Source of the DNA: Zygnema cylindricum
Taxonomy: Eukaryota > Streptophyta > Zygnematophyceae > Zygnematales > Zygnemataceae
Length of the DNA stretch: 64,000 bases
Reading direction: 5' to 3'
Assembly: GCA_037447655.1 (NCBI GenBank)
Contig: JBBHKE010002813.1
Span: 62,001 to 126,000, forward strand
In this document: one piece after another, positions 1-11,600 of the stretch
How the letters are laid out: each line of letters begins with the position of its first letter
Numbering within the stretch: the stretch's first letter is position 1
The notes under the pieces: generated by a model
Seen by the model: the letters and a program-made list of their open reading frames with translations, nothing else
What the model was told of the DNA's origin: nothing
Database searches by the model: none
Made by a program: the position numbers and the translations under genes

Positions 1-766
1 CATTTCAATGTACACTATATTAGTTTCTCCATGACAAAATTTTTCTTTAATCAACGTATAGTTGTTTGTTGTTGGTTTTTGATAACATGGTTTTATTTAA
101 ATCCTTTCCCATTCTTTCGAAGTGTTTTTTGTGGTTTTTTTTTCTCTCTCTCCCTCTCCCTCTCCCTCTCCCTCTCCCTCATTTGTAGTTTGTTGGTTTT
201 TGCACTTATTTTTATTATGTTTTTTAAATCTTTATCTCATTCCCTCCACGTATACTATTGCTTTGAATTTTTATGTTAAATTGACGTGTGTTGTTTTTCA
301 CTTATGGTTTTGTTTTATATGACTACAACGAAAAACACAACGTGTGCATAAAAATGAATGTTTAAACATAGGCATCCAATCCAAACTCAAATTACACCTC
401 CTAGTAGCTTGGATGACGTCATCAATGGTTTCACCACTCAAAATGGCAGAAATGATGCAAACATTTTCGTAACACATACATAAAATATTCACATTTTTTT
501 TCGAAAAGAACAACAAACATAACATGCAAAACATGTCATATATCAAAATCAACAAACCAAAAATATGAAATATACATCACTTATGTGAAAACAACACCAT
601 AAATAAACTTGTTTGTTTCACGACTTGTTTTTGTACCGATCAATATACCAAGATCTTGAAACTGGTCAACTTCATGCTTCACATCAAAATAAACAAACTA
701 AAAGTGTTTGGAAGTTATGTAGAAGAAACTCGGAAAACTTGGTTTCTCATCAGGTGCTCAACCACC
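1..766. other. intergenic, no gene recognised
   Basis: I see no convincing coding region here. A CTCCCT-type pyrimidine microsatellite lies at about 141-180. The short open frames have no recognisable domain and are compatible with chance. Confidence 0.6.
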
Positions 767-874
767 GAAATGAATACTAACCAGTCCAACCCTCTCAAAA
801 AAACTAGCAAAAAAGATCTCGAAATGAATACTAACCAGTCCAACCCTCTCAAAAAAACTAGCAAAAAAGATCTC
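767..874. repeat. 54-bp tandem duplication
   Basis: Two adjacent, essentially identical 54-bp units (767-820 and 821-874), each beginning GAAATGAATACTAACC and ending AAAAAAGATCTC. They lie just beyond the 3' end of the decayed trihelix-like gene on the other strand. Confidence 0.85.
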
Positions 875-875
875 A

Positions 876-2266
876 CTAAAATTTACTGTTTAATATTTTA
901 TCCGTGTTTCTATCCAATGCTGACACCATTTTATCTACCACTTTATCAAGAACATTTTTGTGCCGATCGAATTGCTTGTCGGATAATTTTTCTTGTCGCT
1001 CAAATTTCTTCTTGTTTACTTTTCCCCTACTATTTTCCAACATTTCACCAAATTTTTGCGACATATGTGAGGAGTTCTCTTGCTTAACCTTGCGTACATC
1101 TCGTTTCTTTTTCCTTGTTGTTGTGAACTTATCTTCATGCTGAGGCGAATGAACTCTTGCACCTTTCTTTTCACTTGCACCTTTCCTTTCACCCCTCTCA
1201 TCTTCTCCCTCAACCATGTTGCTCTTCTCACCTACACCTTTTGTAGATCCATTCTCGTATTTGTAATCGCCATTCGCATTTGGTTCTTTTACATTACATT
1301 TTGGCTCATTGGATTCTTTTGCAACATCACCGTATCTTGTTTTTCTTCCAAAGTATTGTCCGCCAATGTCGGATCATCCCCAGGGTCCCATGTGAATTTT
1401 GGGTGCACTGACTCCCTCGTGGTGAGCCATGACATTTCCTCGAATATTTTTTTCGAAAATGAGAGAGGCAAACCCATGCTAGTTCTGTCTTTTTTTTGCA
1501 TGTTAAAATAACGGGCTACGCCACTTTTAGAACGGTGGTCCGTAATTTTTTAAAACTCATTAGTTAAATTATTCCATTTTTTCCTACATTCATTCCATTC
1601 TCGGTTTACCCCACTCTCCTTCATGACTTTAGAAATTTCCCCGCATTTCTCAACATTTCTCCCAAATTTGGATTTTACACTTGCCTCCAGTTGATGTAGG
1701 AATTCTTTTTTTTTCGTTTGGTTTAACGCCTCCATCTGGAACATTTCCTACCTGACGTTATTGGTCTTAGGCGTAATATTTTTTTTCTTTGGAGTTCCCC
1801 TGTTTTTTGTTGTTTTCCTCATTTCGGAAGGGGTTACTACAGTTTTTTGAGAGGTCGGTTGTGCCGAAAACATAGAAGTTGATGATGAAGGCCTTTTTTA
1901 TGATAATGGTGTATCTTGTGGAAAAACACCTACTGGTAAAATTGACATGGTAGAAAGCGGGAACCTTTGATTGTTGACGTAGATATCTAGGTTTGTGAAG
2001 ACATTACGAAAGGACAGAAGTCATATTTGTAGTGGTTGTGGAAATCGAGAATCGTGAGAGGTAACAAGGGGAGTTGGTAGGGGATGGTTTGGGGGTGTGG
2101 TTTCAATAGGGATAGGAGGAACTACCGGTAAAAATTGAGGCGTGCTCATAAAAGAAGGTGGTGTCGTATTGTAATTTGTGTTGTTCAAAGGTTCATTTCT
2201 GTTATTAGTGTATGGAGACCAAAAATTTAGTGTATGGAGACAAAAAATTGCGCATTTCGTTTTCAA
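876..2266 (-). pseudogene. decayed Myb/SANT-like (trihelix-type) DNA-binding protein gene
   Basis: Read on the minus strand, the frames form one protein-like series. A Pro/Thr/Asn-rich N-terminal part (2266-2021) is followed by a basic linker. Next comes a helix-rich stretch ending in ECRKKWNNLTNEF (1744-1553), the look of a trihelix or Myb/SANT-like third helix. An in-frame TAA follows at 1550-1552. The same frame then resumes as KITDHRSKSGVARYFNM and continues to about 1289, so a single nonsense change interrupts it. The C-terminal Lys/Glu-rich part (1217-876) is in another frame, so at least one frameshift is also present. The CRKKW..L..EF..I.....SG arrangement is known from plant trihelix proteins and from the Myb-like partner protein of PIF/Harbinger transposons. 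The second is attractive because Harbinger-type MITEs lie nearby, but no transposase gene is visible. A rapidly evolving host gene with an unrecognised intron is the alternative. Confidence 0.45.
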
Positions 2267-2473
2267 ACATTTTACCTGTGAGGGGTGTCATAAAGATAGG
2301 GTGAGACACAGGTTTAAGTTATTATTTAATCTTCTTCAAATGATTATTACGTTATTTTTTCATTTCATACTACAATTCAAAAATACTTTGTAACACATAA
2401 TGAGACAAATTTGCAAACTTTATACAACCAGATTTTTTAAAAATGTCGTGATTAGGCCCCAGTTTTACAACCC

Positions 2474-3335
2474 ATAGCAAGAGCAGCAGCAGCTGGTGAG
2501 CAGCAAGAGCAGCAGCAACAACAACAGAGCAACTGCTGAGCAGCAGCAAGAACAGAGCATCTGTAGCAGCAGCTAAACAGGCTGCTGAGCAGCAAGAGCA
2601 GCAGCAAGAACAGAGCAGCTGTAGCAGCAGCTAAACACGCTGCTGAGCAGCAAGAGCAGCAGCAAGAACAAGCAGCAGCAAGAACAGAGCAGCTGTAGCA
2701 GCAGCTAAACAGGCTGCTGAGCAGCAAGAGCAGCAGCAAAAGCAGCAACAAGAACAGAGCAGCTGTAGCAGCAGCTAAACAGGCTGCTGAGCAGCAAGAG
2801 CAGCAGCAAAAGCAGCAGCAAGAACGAGCAGCAGCAAAAGCAGCAGCAAGAACAAAGCAGCTGTAGCAGCAGCTAAACAGGCTGTTGAGCAGCAAGAGCA
2901 GCAAGAAGAACGAGCAGCAGCAAAAGCAGCAGCAAGAACAAAGCAGCTGTAGCAGCAGCTAAACAGGCTGTTGAGCAGCAAGAGCAGCAGCAAGAACAGA
3001 GCAGTTGTAGCAGCAGTTAAACAACAGTTGCGGCAGCAACAACAGAAGCATATTACCAGCAGAAGAATATTAGCAGAAGCATATTACCAGTAGCAACAAC
3101 TCTGGTGCAGCAACTGCTAGTCAGTAGCAAGAGCACCAGCAGCTGTTAAACATCAACAACTGGTGCAGCAACAGCTAGTGAGTAGCAAGAGCACCAGCAG
3201 CTAAACATCAACTGCAACTGCTGCTCAACATCAGGGCAGCAGCAACACCTGAGCAGCAGCATCAGAGGCAGAACAACAACAGAGGCAGAACAACAACAGC
3301 TGTTAAGCACCAACAGCAACATGTTGATATGTTTT
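2474..3335. repeat. GCA/CAG-rich minisatellite
   Basis: A long block built from CAG/GCA triplets with an interspersed landmark, GCAGCTAAACAGGCTG, that recurs at roughly 60-95 bp spacing. All three forward frames contain stops (TAG in CTGTAGCAG, TAA in GCTAAAC). The reverse frames give long Leu/Cys/Ala runs with no domain. I read it as a non-coding minisatellite. The distal part (about 3030-3335) is more diverged, with CAACAACTG and AGCACCAGCAG units. Confidence 0.8.
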
Positions 3336-3359
3336 TTCAAATTTTCAAACTAATAAAAG

Positions 3360-4085
3360 AATTTAATAAGAAGGTGCGGAAAAAAGAAGAAAAACTTAGT
3401 GGGAAAAAAGGCAAAAAATGAGGAGGGTAATAACCAATGGAAAAATAGTAAAATTATAGAATTAAAAAATCAAACAAACCCTAAAAATTTTAAAAATAAA
3501 GGAAAAAGAAGACAAAATTGGACACGGAATGTGAATAACGACTTTTTAGGTTTACAAACAAATGATAAAACAAGGGAAAAAAGAAAGAAATTCGACACTA
3601 ATAAAAAAAAAAATCAGATTTTGCGGGCAAAGGGAGAAAATACTTAGGGAATTAAAGTCAGTAAACATGAGGAGGAAAATAATCAAAGGAAAAAAGAAGA
3701 AAGAATAAAGAAAAAAAAAAAACTGAAAAAGTTAGAACATAAAGAAAAAAGATTTGAAAAAAGACACAAAATATAAAATAACGACATTTAAGGCAATTTG
3801 CTTTTAGGAATTAGGGTGGAATTGCTCCGATTAGAGAGCACCTTTACAAATAAATGCTAAAACGAGAAAAAAAGAGTAATTGTACCCTAATAAAAGAATA
3901 AGATAAGATTTTGCGGAAGAAGCTTAAAAAAAAAAATTGGGAAAAAATGCAAAAAAAACAAGGAAAATAATCAAAGGGAGTCCCTAAAAAAATAAAGAAA
4001 ATAACCTAAGAAAAGAACAAGAGAAAATGATAAATAAAAAAAACATGGAATAAAAAAAGGACACAACATAAATAACGAATAAATA
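3360..4085. repeat. A-rich degenerate tandem repeat, about 280-bp unit
   Basis: The plus strand is strongly purine biased. Landmarks recur in order: a GAGGAGGGTAATAACCAATGG-like block (about 3420, 3670, 3960), a TGAATAACGA-like block (about 3530, 3775, 4065), an ACAAATAAATGCTAAAAC-like block (about 3556, 3846) and CAGATTTTGCGG (about 3615, 3905). This indicates about 2.5 diverged copies of a unit near 280 bp. No coding region is supported. Confidence 0.6.
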
Positions 4086-4149
4086 CCTTTTGTGTCGTTG
4101 AAAAGCGGCTCTCGTTCAATTATCTCGTGTTCTTGGCCAGCCAGCGTCC

Positions 4150-4746
4150 TGTTGACTCCTTATATTGAATGTGAGAGAACGTGAGACATGGAGTGTGAGG
4201 GAGCATGATAGTGGAAGTGGAGGAAAGTGTACGGTAGGTTGAGAGCGTACGGTATAAGGAGAGATGCTACTCTATCGCGGATTTCTCCTTGGCGAAATGA
4301 CGTAGGTTGCGAAAGACCCCTGGACAAAAAAAAAAAGGACAACCCGGAAAGCGACAGTTTTTTTTATAGTCCTAAAAATATTTGCACGTGTGGAGCGTGC
4401 GCGGGCCGTGCTGCATTCGTTGTTTGAAATTTTTGCACTTGTGGAGCGTGCGTGGGCCGTATTGCATTCGTTGTTTTGCCGGTACTTTCCCTGAAATCAC
4501 CTCGCGATGATTTTTTATGGTTTTTTGACTGGCTGGATTCTCTTGCCCGAGGGTCGAAAAAAAGAAAACTCCAAAATTTGTTAAGATGACGACACACATG
4601 AAGTACATTCAATGTATCGACTTGACGTTTGCTGTACTTTTAAATAATTGATTTTTTTGTAAGGTTAAAGTTTTTCTGGTACGAAACTGCGTTTTGGGTA
4701 AAAACGACAAAATTAAGTCGATACTTTAACACATGGGGACGTACCC
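4150..4746. mobile_element. Harbinger-type MITE, left end not found
   Basis: The right part matches the element at 7324-8277 (GAGCGTGCGTGGGCCGT, TACTTTCCCTGAAATC, TCTTGCCCGAGGGTCG, GAAGTACATTCAATGTATCGA). It ends with the same terminal sequence, ACATGGGGACGTACCC, followed by TTA. The left end is not recognisable and the start given is approximate. It contains an internal duplication of about 50 bp (units near 4380 and 4432, each with TGGAGCGTGCG). Its TTA abuts the next copy. Confidence 0.6.
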
Positions 4747-4749
4747 TTA

Positions 4750-5688
4750 GGGCGTGTCCCCATGTAACCAAAACTTTGAAACGTTACTCTGGATTTTAGC
4801 GCCGATTTTGCGGTGTACTTTTCAAAGTGTGCCTATGTCAATCGTTACTTGTGCGTTCAATACTTCGAATATGTGACAATTGTAGACGTGTACAAAATGT
4901 GCGACGGTCTACGAAACGAAATGTAGACGAGTACGAAACTACGAAACTTCCTAAAAACGACGCCGGTTGTAGACGTCGAGGTTTTTGTGACATTGTAGAT
5001 GTTTAGGGTTCTGTGACATAGCAAAGTCATGCTACTATGTGACGTCATCAGTGCGTACATTTTCCGCCATGGCTTCCCGATTTCGTTTTCTTATCTTTTA
5101 TCATTCGATATGCCATCAAACTTAGACCAAAAATATTCAAAAAAAAAAAAAAAAATACACCTTTCATTTGATACTATTATTGCTGCATCTCGTGTAAATA
5201 TGAGAGAAAGAGGAGTGGTCGAGTGAGAAAGAGGGGGAGAGACGAGGACGCCGTAAAATTTTGCAAAGGACCCATGAAGGAAAGTGGAGGTCCGCGACCC
5301 CTGCAAAATTTTTTCCGTACATGTTTGTCATTTTCTTATGTGCATGCGCGTGACGAGGAGTGAAAAAAATAGCGTGTACTTTCCTTCGTGCGTTTTTTTT
5401 CGAAAACGTTTGACACGTGCAATCCAAGTTTTCTATTCGTCAATAGGGTAGTATTTTGATAAAAATCAGGTCGCGATTTGATTCCAGTGCAAGTGTGAAG
5501 ATGAGCTGGAAGTGGGTCGCGATGATAATAACGCCAAATTGTCGAACCCTCCAAGTTCCAAGAAGACGCAAAATTTACTAGTGATTTTGCCCATTTTTCT
5601 TACGGCGTAATATTTTCTAGTTACAAGTCCCATTTTTTGTGAAAACGACGGAAAAAAAACCATTACTTGAATACATGGGGACACGCCT
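4750..5688. mobile_element. Harbinger/Tourist-like MITE, complete
   Basis: Terminal inverted repeats: left GGGCGTGTCCCCATGTA, right TACATGGGGACACGCC plus one mismatched base. TTA flanks both sides (4747-4749 and 5689-5691), the target preference of PIF/Harbinger elements. The interior shares landmarks with the copies at 7324-8277 and 33856-34575 (TGTAGATGTTTAGGG, CGCCATGGCTTCCCGATTTCG). There is no transposase frame, so it is non-autonomous. Confidence 0.75.
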
Positions 5689-5820
5689 TTAGTATTTTAC
5701 TCATTTTTTTCTCATTTTACTTGTACGCTAATCACAATGCTTTGTCGCAAAATGACAAATCGAAAAGGTCCATTGACCATTAAAACTAAAAAACTTGAAA
5801 ACAGAACCATTTGGACCATA

Positions 5821-6118
5821 GTTCAAAAGTAGGTGAAAGTAGGCCCATACAATATGCCTATTGTATGCAAAACATACCATATGACCTTAAGACCCATATT
5901 GTATCCGGACCTATTCGGACCAATTAAAACTTTCAGACCAAAAATTGGACCAATTAAAACATTAGAACTTAACATTTTTATTTACACCGTCAGATTCGGA
6001 AGATCGGGCGGTCGTTGATCAAAGTAGCGATCTAAGCAGATCACATGAAAAGCCCATAACACAACTTACGATAAAAGCGCCGACCAAAGGCCTACCATAA
6101 AAACGCCTACTTTTGAAC
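5821..6118. mobile_element. short TA-flanked MITE (GTTCAAAAGTAGG ends)
   Basis: The left end is GTTCAAAAGTAGGTG. The right end is the reverse complement form, CGCCTACTTTTGAAC. Both are bounded by TA (5819-5820, 6119-6120), as for Tc1/mariner or Stowaway-like elements. The interior has CAATATGCCTATTGTATGC and GATCTAAGCAGATCACATG, shared with the copy at 6841-7290. Non-coding, 298 bp. Confidence 0.75.
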
Positions 6119-6307
6119 TATGATTTGGACGTTTGAAGCAAAAAAGGGACTTGTCTTATCGGATTTCGCACTTAAAGGCATAATTTATATTTGACGGTGA
6201 CATAAAAGCGAAAAAGCAAATTCATTGGCAAACACTTGGCCGTTTACGTTAAAAAATATTAATACTGTTTTTTGCGCCAAAAGAGCAGGTCCGTTGCGTG
6301 TCCGTTA

Positions 6308-7313
6308 CACCGCCAATCGTTATTAGCGTGTAAGTTTTTTTAGCGTATAAAAATAATCACCATGGTGTATGCTATTTAAGAATTTGAAATTTTTGGAAAA
6401 AATCATACATTCTAATTGTTTGGTTATGGTAATTTGGATCTTTGAAAAAAAAAATGTCGGTCGCAAACATGCTTACACTAATATAGGTCTTCGTACAAAA
6501 TCTGACAAATCGTACACAAATCGTACATTCACACGGTCGAAACGCGACTGTCGGACGAATATGTGCGAGCGGGATTTTTTACGACCTGGTTTTCTTTCCT
6601 TTTTAGAACGCACATTCTCATGCGTTCGCTGTTACTAAAACTAATTTATTGTACTTTTTAACTTAAAAATATACATTTATGTACGGTTTGACACTGACCG
6701 TACATCACTCTGTTTAAGAGACAACGTACTGAAAATAACCCTAAATAGAATAAAGAAAAAAATAGAATGAACTACGCTAATGGAGAATAAAAAAAAAAAG
6801 AAGTGGGACGGAATTAGTGTACACAACGCTAATAAATATAGTTAAAAAGTAGGTGACCGTACGCCTATACAATATGCCTATTGTATGCAAAACATACAAT
6901 ATGGCCTTAAGACCTATATTGTATCGGCCGCAAAATGAAATAAAATAGTAACAGGGTTGAGTTGCACATGGATCGATAGAGAATTAAACGTCATGTCTAA
7001 ATTTGAAAAAAAAAATCGGACAAAAAAATATTTTTCTGTGAGTTTTGAGCGACTTTCTATTTTAACCGTCAGATTCGGACGATATGACGGTCGTTGATGA
7101 AAGTAACGATCTAAGAAGATCACATGAAATGCCCATAACACAACTTACGATAACACTATCGTCAGATTCGGACGATCGGACGGTCGCTGATAAAAGTAGC
7201 GATCTAAGAAGATCACATGGAAAGCACGTAACACAACTTACTCTAAAGGCGGCCTACAAGAGGCCTACAAAAAAGCGCCTACTTTTGAACTATGCTAATA
7301 ACGATTAGCGGTG
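6308..7313. mobile_element. TA-flanked inverted-repeat element (CACCG ends), with nested insertion
   Basis: The left end CACCGCCAATCGTTATTAGC pairs with the right end GCTAATAACGATTAGCGGTG with one mismatch. TA flanks both ends (6306-6307, 7314-7315). The interior shares CGTACAAAATCTGACAA and the CACACGGTCGA...GAACG..ATTTTTT landmarks with the element at 31265-31811. A second, unrelated MITE is nested at 6841-7290. No transposase frame is present. Confidence 0.75.
6841..7290. mobile_element. nested TA-flanked MITE (GTTMAAAAGTAGG ends) with internal duplication
   Basis: Ends GTTAAAAAGTAGGTG and GCGCCTACTTTTGAAC, with TA on each side (6839-6840, 7291-7292). It lies inside the CACCG-ended element, so it inserted later. 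It is longer than the 298-bp sister copy, in part because a block of about 95 bp (CGTCAGATTCGGACGAT ... GATCACATG) is present twice, near 7068 and 7160. Confidence 0.75.
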
Positions 7314-7323
7314 TAGTGTCTTA

Positions 7324-8277
7324 GGGTACGTCCCCATGTAAGCGATACTTTGAAAAAGTATTTTGGATTGTAGTGAAGTGTTCCGTACTACTTTGAAAAT
7401 CGTCCCTATGTGCGAAAATGGAATCGGAACTTTGAAATGTGACGGTTGTAGATGTCGGTACAACTTTGTGACGGTTGACGACGACTTCAAAATTGGTGAC
7501 GCCAACAAAAACAACGTTAGTCGTAGACGTCAGGATTTTTGTAATTTTGTGGCATGGCAGATGTTTAGGGTTTTGTAACATTGTGACGTCACGCTCACTT
7601 GTGACGTCACAGATTCAAGAACTTTCGGCCATGGATACCCGATTTCGTTTTCTCAACTTTTTTTGCTCTACTTGCCATAAAAATATACATAAAGGTAGTC
7701 AAAAGAATTATTTTTCAAATATCTTTCATTTCATGCCAGTTTTGTCATGCCTCATTCTAAAAAGTGTGAGATAAAAGTGAGAGTGTGAGAGGGAGAGGGG
7801 AGAGGCGACGACGATGCAAAATTCTAACGAGGACCCATGAATGAAATTGGAGGTCCGAGACCCCTGCAGATTTTTTCCGTACATCCTCGTCTTTTCCGTA
7901 CATGCACTTGACGGGCAGGGAGAAAAATAGCGAGTACTCTCCCTCGTCCTAAAATTTTACCACTCGTGTGGCGCGTGCGTAGGTTCCATTTCATTCGTTG
8001 TTTGGGCGGTACTTTCCCTGAAATCTGGTCGCGAGGTGATTTTTGATGAAGTTTTTTGACGGGCTGTATTCTCTTGCCCGGGGGTCGAAAAAAGGAAAAC
8101 GCCAAAATGCGTTCAAATGACGACAAACATGAAGTACATTCAAAGTATCGACTTGAAGTTTTCTGTACTTTTAAAGAATTGATTTTTTTGTACGGCTAAA
8201 TTTTATCTCGTACGGAACTGCGTTTTGGGTTAAAACGACAGATTAAAGTCGATACTTTGATACATGGGGACGTACCC
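7324..8277. mobile_element. Harbinger/Tourist-like MITE, complete
   Basis: The left end GGGTACGTCCCCATGTA and right end TACATGGGGACGTACCC are perfect inverted repeats. TTA flanks both (7321-7323, 8278-8280). An inner palindromic pair, CGATACTTTGA / AGTCGATACTTTGA, extends the symmetry. It is 954 bp and non-coding. It sits 8 bp from the end of the previous TA-type element. Confidence 0.8.
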
Positions 8278-8281
8278 TTAC

Positions 8282-8638
8282 AATCCCTTTACTTCTCTTT
8301 GTCCCAGAGAGACGACGGACGCTCTTCGTCCTTTTTAAGATTTAGTGCGGTACGGTACCGTACGGCAGTAACATAGTATCATACCCTTGGTATGCTCAAT
8401 TATCTAATCCCTCTGTTGACAAATTCATTGTTGGACAACACCTTGCAACAATATTTTCAATTGACAAGAAATATAAGCTGTGGACCTATTCACGTGCATA
8501 AGGATTGCAATGAGTATAGTTATGTAATCGTCTGTGTTTCTTAACTATTTTTGTCAATGCCTGGGGATTCCTTGAAATTCATAGGACAATTATTTCTCTC
8601 CAGAACTTGATGAACCTTTCCTAGAAGCTTCTTCACCT
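8282..8638 (+). promoter_or_regulatory. upstream region of the J-domain gene
   Basis: This segment lies between the last MITE and the chosen ATG of the J-protein gene and must hold its promoter and 5' UTR. GAAATATAAGC near 8467 is a weak TATA candidate. A palindromic GCGGTACGGTACCGTAC lies near 8347. The transcription start cannot be placed from sequence alone. Confidence 0.35.
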
Positions 8639-11600
8639 ATGGAGTATGTAATAAGGATGCTGCATTGTCATTTACGAATAATTCGACAAATTCTTGTTTT
8701 CGCGTTTTTATTGACGTCATATTTTTATGTGATTTCTGCACAGAGGGACCCGTACGAAGGTGTGCTAGAAGTGTGTTTTTGGTCAGTTTTTTTTTTTTTT
8801 AAATTTGCCCTTACTCTTTTTAAATTTTTCTTAACATCAAATGTATAGCTTAACGCTGTTTTTTGGGCAGATGGAAAAGACCGATCAGAACTTTGTTTTT
8901 TTTTTTTTTGTATTTTTGTTTTTTTTAATGAATCAGCAATTTATAATTTATATTTGGAGATATGTTATGAACCTGATTTTTTTACCAGGAGGAAAAATGT
9001 TTATTTTTGTTTACTACTCTTTCTTTTGTTTAGCTACTAGCATTAATGCACCAATGAGATCATTAGTCACTCCAAATTCTAATTCCAACTCCAAGCCTAT
9101 CGATGTGAAAAAAAGAAAAGAACATTTCATGTGATTACTTCAAATCATAATAAGAACATGCCCTTGATGTGAAAAATAGAAAAATAAGCATTTCATGTAA
9201 TCACTTAATATAATTACTTCAACGCATTATAAGAATTTTGTTTCATGAAAACTTGTCTGATACAATAATGTGCTGGTGGTTTCTTTCTTTACAGCGAAAG
9301 GATCCTCTATTTGTAGTTTTTGGATCCTTTCAACTACAAAGAGAAGGGAAAATATTAGTTGGGATAATCAAACAGAATCTAATTTAACTTTTTTTACATG
9401 CGAGTGCACGTTTAGTGACAATCTTATACATTGCCCGAACTTGTTCTTTCTTCAGATGGAATTTTTTACACATTTAATTTTAATGGTGAAACAATGCAGT
9501 GTGAAATGGAACTAAAAGGATTGGGAAACCGGTGAATGCCTGGGCATGTCCAGTTCTTGGTTTGTCTCGGGGTGCCAGCAATAATGAGATTCGTAAAGAA
9601 TACCTACAATTGGCCATGAAATGGTAAGTTTAAACCAAACCAAATCTTATGCATATATATATTGTGGATCAGATGTCACCTCCAATGTCTAAACAATGTT
9701 GATTTCCTTAGCACAAGAAAACCCGACAGTTTTAAAGCAGCACTGGTAATGGGAGTTATTGTAAAAAAAGTAAAGATTGTTTTCTAGTTTTTCACGTTTT
9801 AGCAAGGTCAGAGGCATTTTTTCTTGCAGAATCTTGCTTCTAATGGGAGGCTGGTGATCTTGTTGGTTGGTGTTCAACTGGATAACTCTTAATTTGCTTT
9901 TGTTGTCCAGGCATCCAGACAAAAACCCAAGTAAATCAGCTGAAGAACGATTCATTGAGGTGTGTCTCACGGCACTTTTATCCACACCATAGAATTCTAG
10001 AATTATAAAATTCTGTTCTTTTATTTTTAAACTAGTTTGTAACCTTTAAAATGTTGTCGTTCATAGCGGCGTCCATTTTTGGTATCAGCCAGACAGTCTT
10101 TGCGGCCAGTCCTCCTGAAATAGTGGATTTGATTTTGTTCGGTAAGTTGTTCTCATAAATGTTACCTGTTTCCCATGGAGGATGCTTTTGCATTCCCACA
10201 ACTGCAAGGGAGGGGTCCTTTTTATGTTTTTTATGCTACAAGTGTGGTGGGTAAGTTTTGCAAGTTCATGTTGTTGATTCCACATCTTGTTTCCATCATC
10301 TTTATGTTTCGAAGTCCGGGCAGAAAATCCTAACTCGCGACACTTACATCGCTTCTCATTCTCCTGATTCATTGAAGACTAAAAATCCTCAGAATCGCTT
10401 TGAATCGTTGAGTATAAGAAAATGATGTAATTTAAACTTCTGGATTCGAGGGAAAAAAAGGGGATTGCAGATTCAAAGAGCATACAATGTCCTTTCTGAT
10501 CCTGAGAAAAGGCGACGGCATGACCTTTATGGAGGCAGTCAACACTCGCAGGTAAATATCTTTCAGTTATTGTCTAAAATTCTGTTTCTGCATTTCTTCC
10601 TAAGCACAGATTGATGGGGTATAACTAGTGTAGCTTTACAGGGAGTGAGATTAATAAGTGATAGGCAATTTGACATCAAAGTGACCTGTAAACATACCGA
10701 TAAACAAGTTTGGAAGGAAGAAGATAACTGTAAAAACAGAGTACTCGTGCCTAAAAATAATTTCGAACGAGTCTAAGATAATCATGTATTTCTACGTTTT
10801 GGAGTTCAACTGGCTGCCTATTGTCGTTAATGTTAATGCAATCCAGAAAATGCTGTAATTGATTCACATTTAATCTCAGTAAGCCATTCCTTGTGTACTG
10901 TTTGTTAGTGAGAGTAACGAGTCACTGGGACTTGACTCCTTCATGAAACTGATTTGCTTTTTGACCTTTTAGACGGGTCTCACGAGCAGTCTTATCTATA
11001 TAGTAGATTTTTTGTGAGGACTAAATTGATTAACGAAATTGTCTAACTTTTTGAATTGATTGTCTAAAATTGCAATTTACCATTTAAAAATGGATGCTAA
11101 ATAGAAGCCTCTTTGTGCTTGTTTCGTCAAAATTTTATTTGCTCACCTCCACTAAAGCGGATTTAAGATTTGCATTGAATTTAAACTTATAGTTAATGAA
11201 AGATGACAGGGCGGTACAGGATATGGGGGTTATAGAGGTGGAGCGTCAGGTTATAAATCTAAATCTCATCAACATTATTCATCTCCTCCACCTGGTAAGC
11301 CCTTCACTATCGAACACTAATGCTAAAGCTTAATATTTTGGGCGCTTATTTATCTCCTGCGATTGTTTTGCATCCTGCTATCTGCTCGTTTATTATCACT
11401 TTATTTAGCGTCGCATTCCATGTTTGTTATATGTCAAATAGAGAAAACCTCAAAACCCTGAATGATTTGCTCTCTAAGTCAAACTGTCTTTTTCTTCCCT
11501 TCTTTTTTTTGGAACAAGTGCAGAACCTATGAAGTCAGTCACAGTTACGCTAACCTCAGCAAATTTTGCATCCACTGTACTGACAAGCACCGAACTATGG

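Noticed and set aside
2452-3340. Long minus-strand Leu/Cys/Ala-repeat open frames
   Set aside because: They are the reverse strand of a GCA minisatellite. They have no domain, and overlapping frames are equally open because of the triplet repeat.
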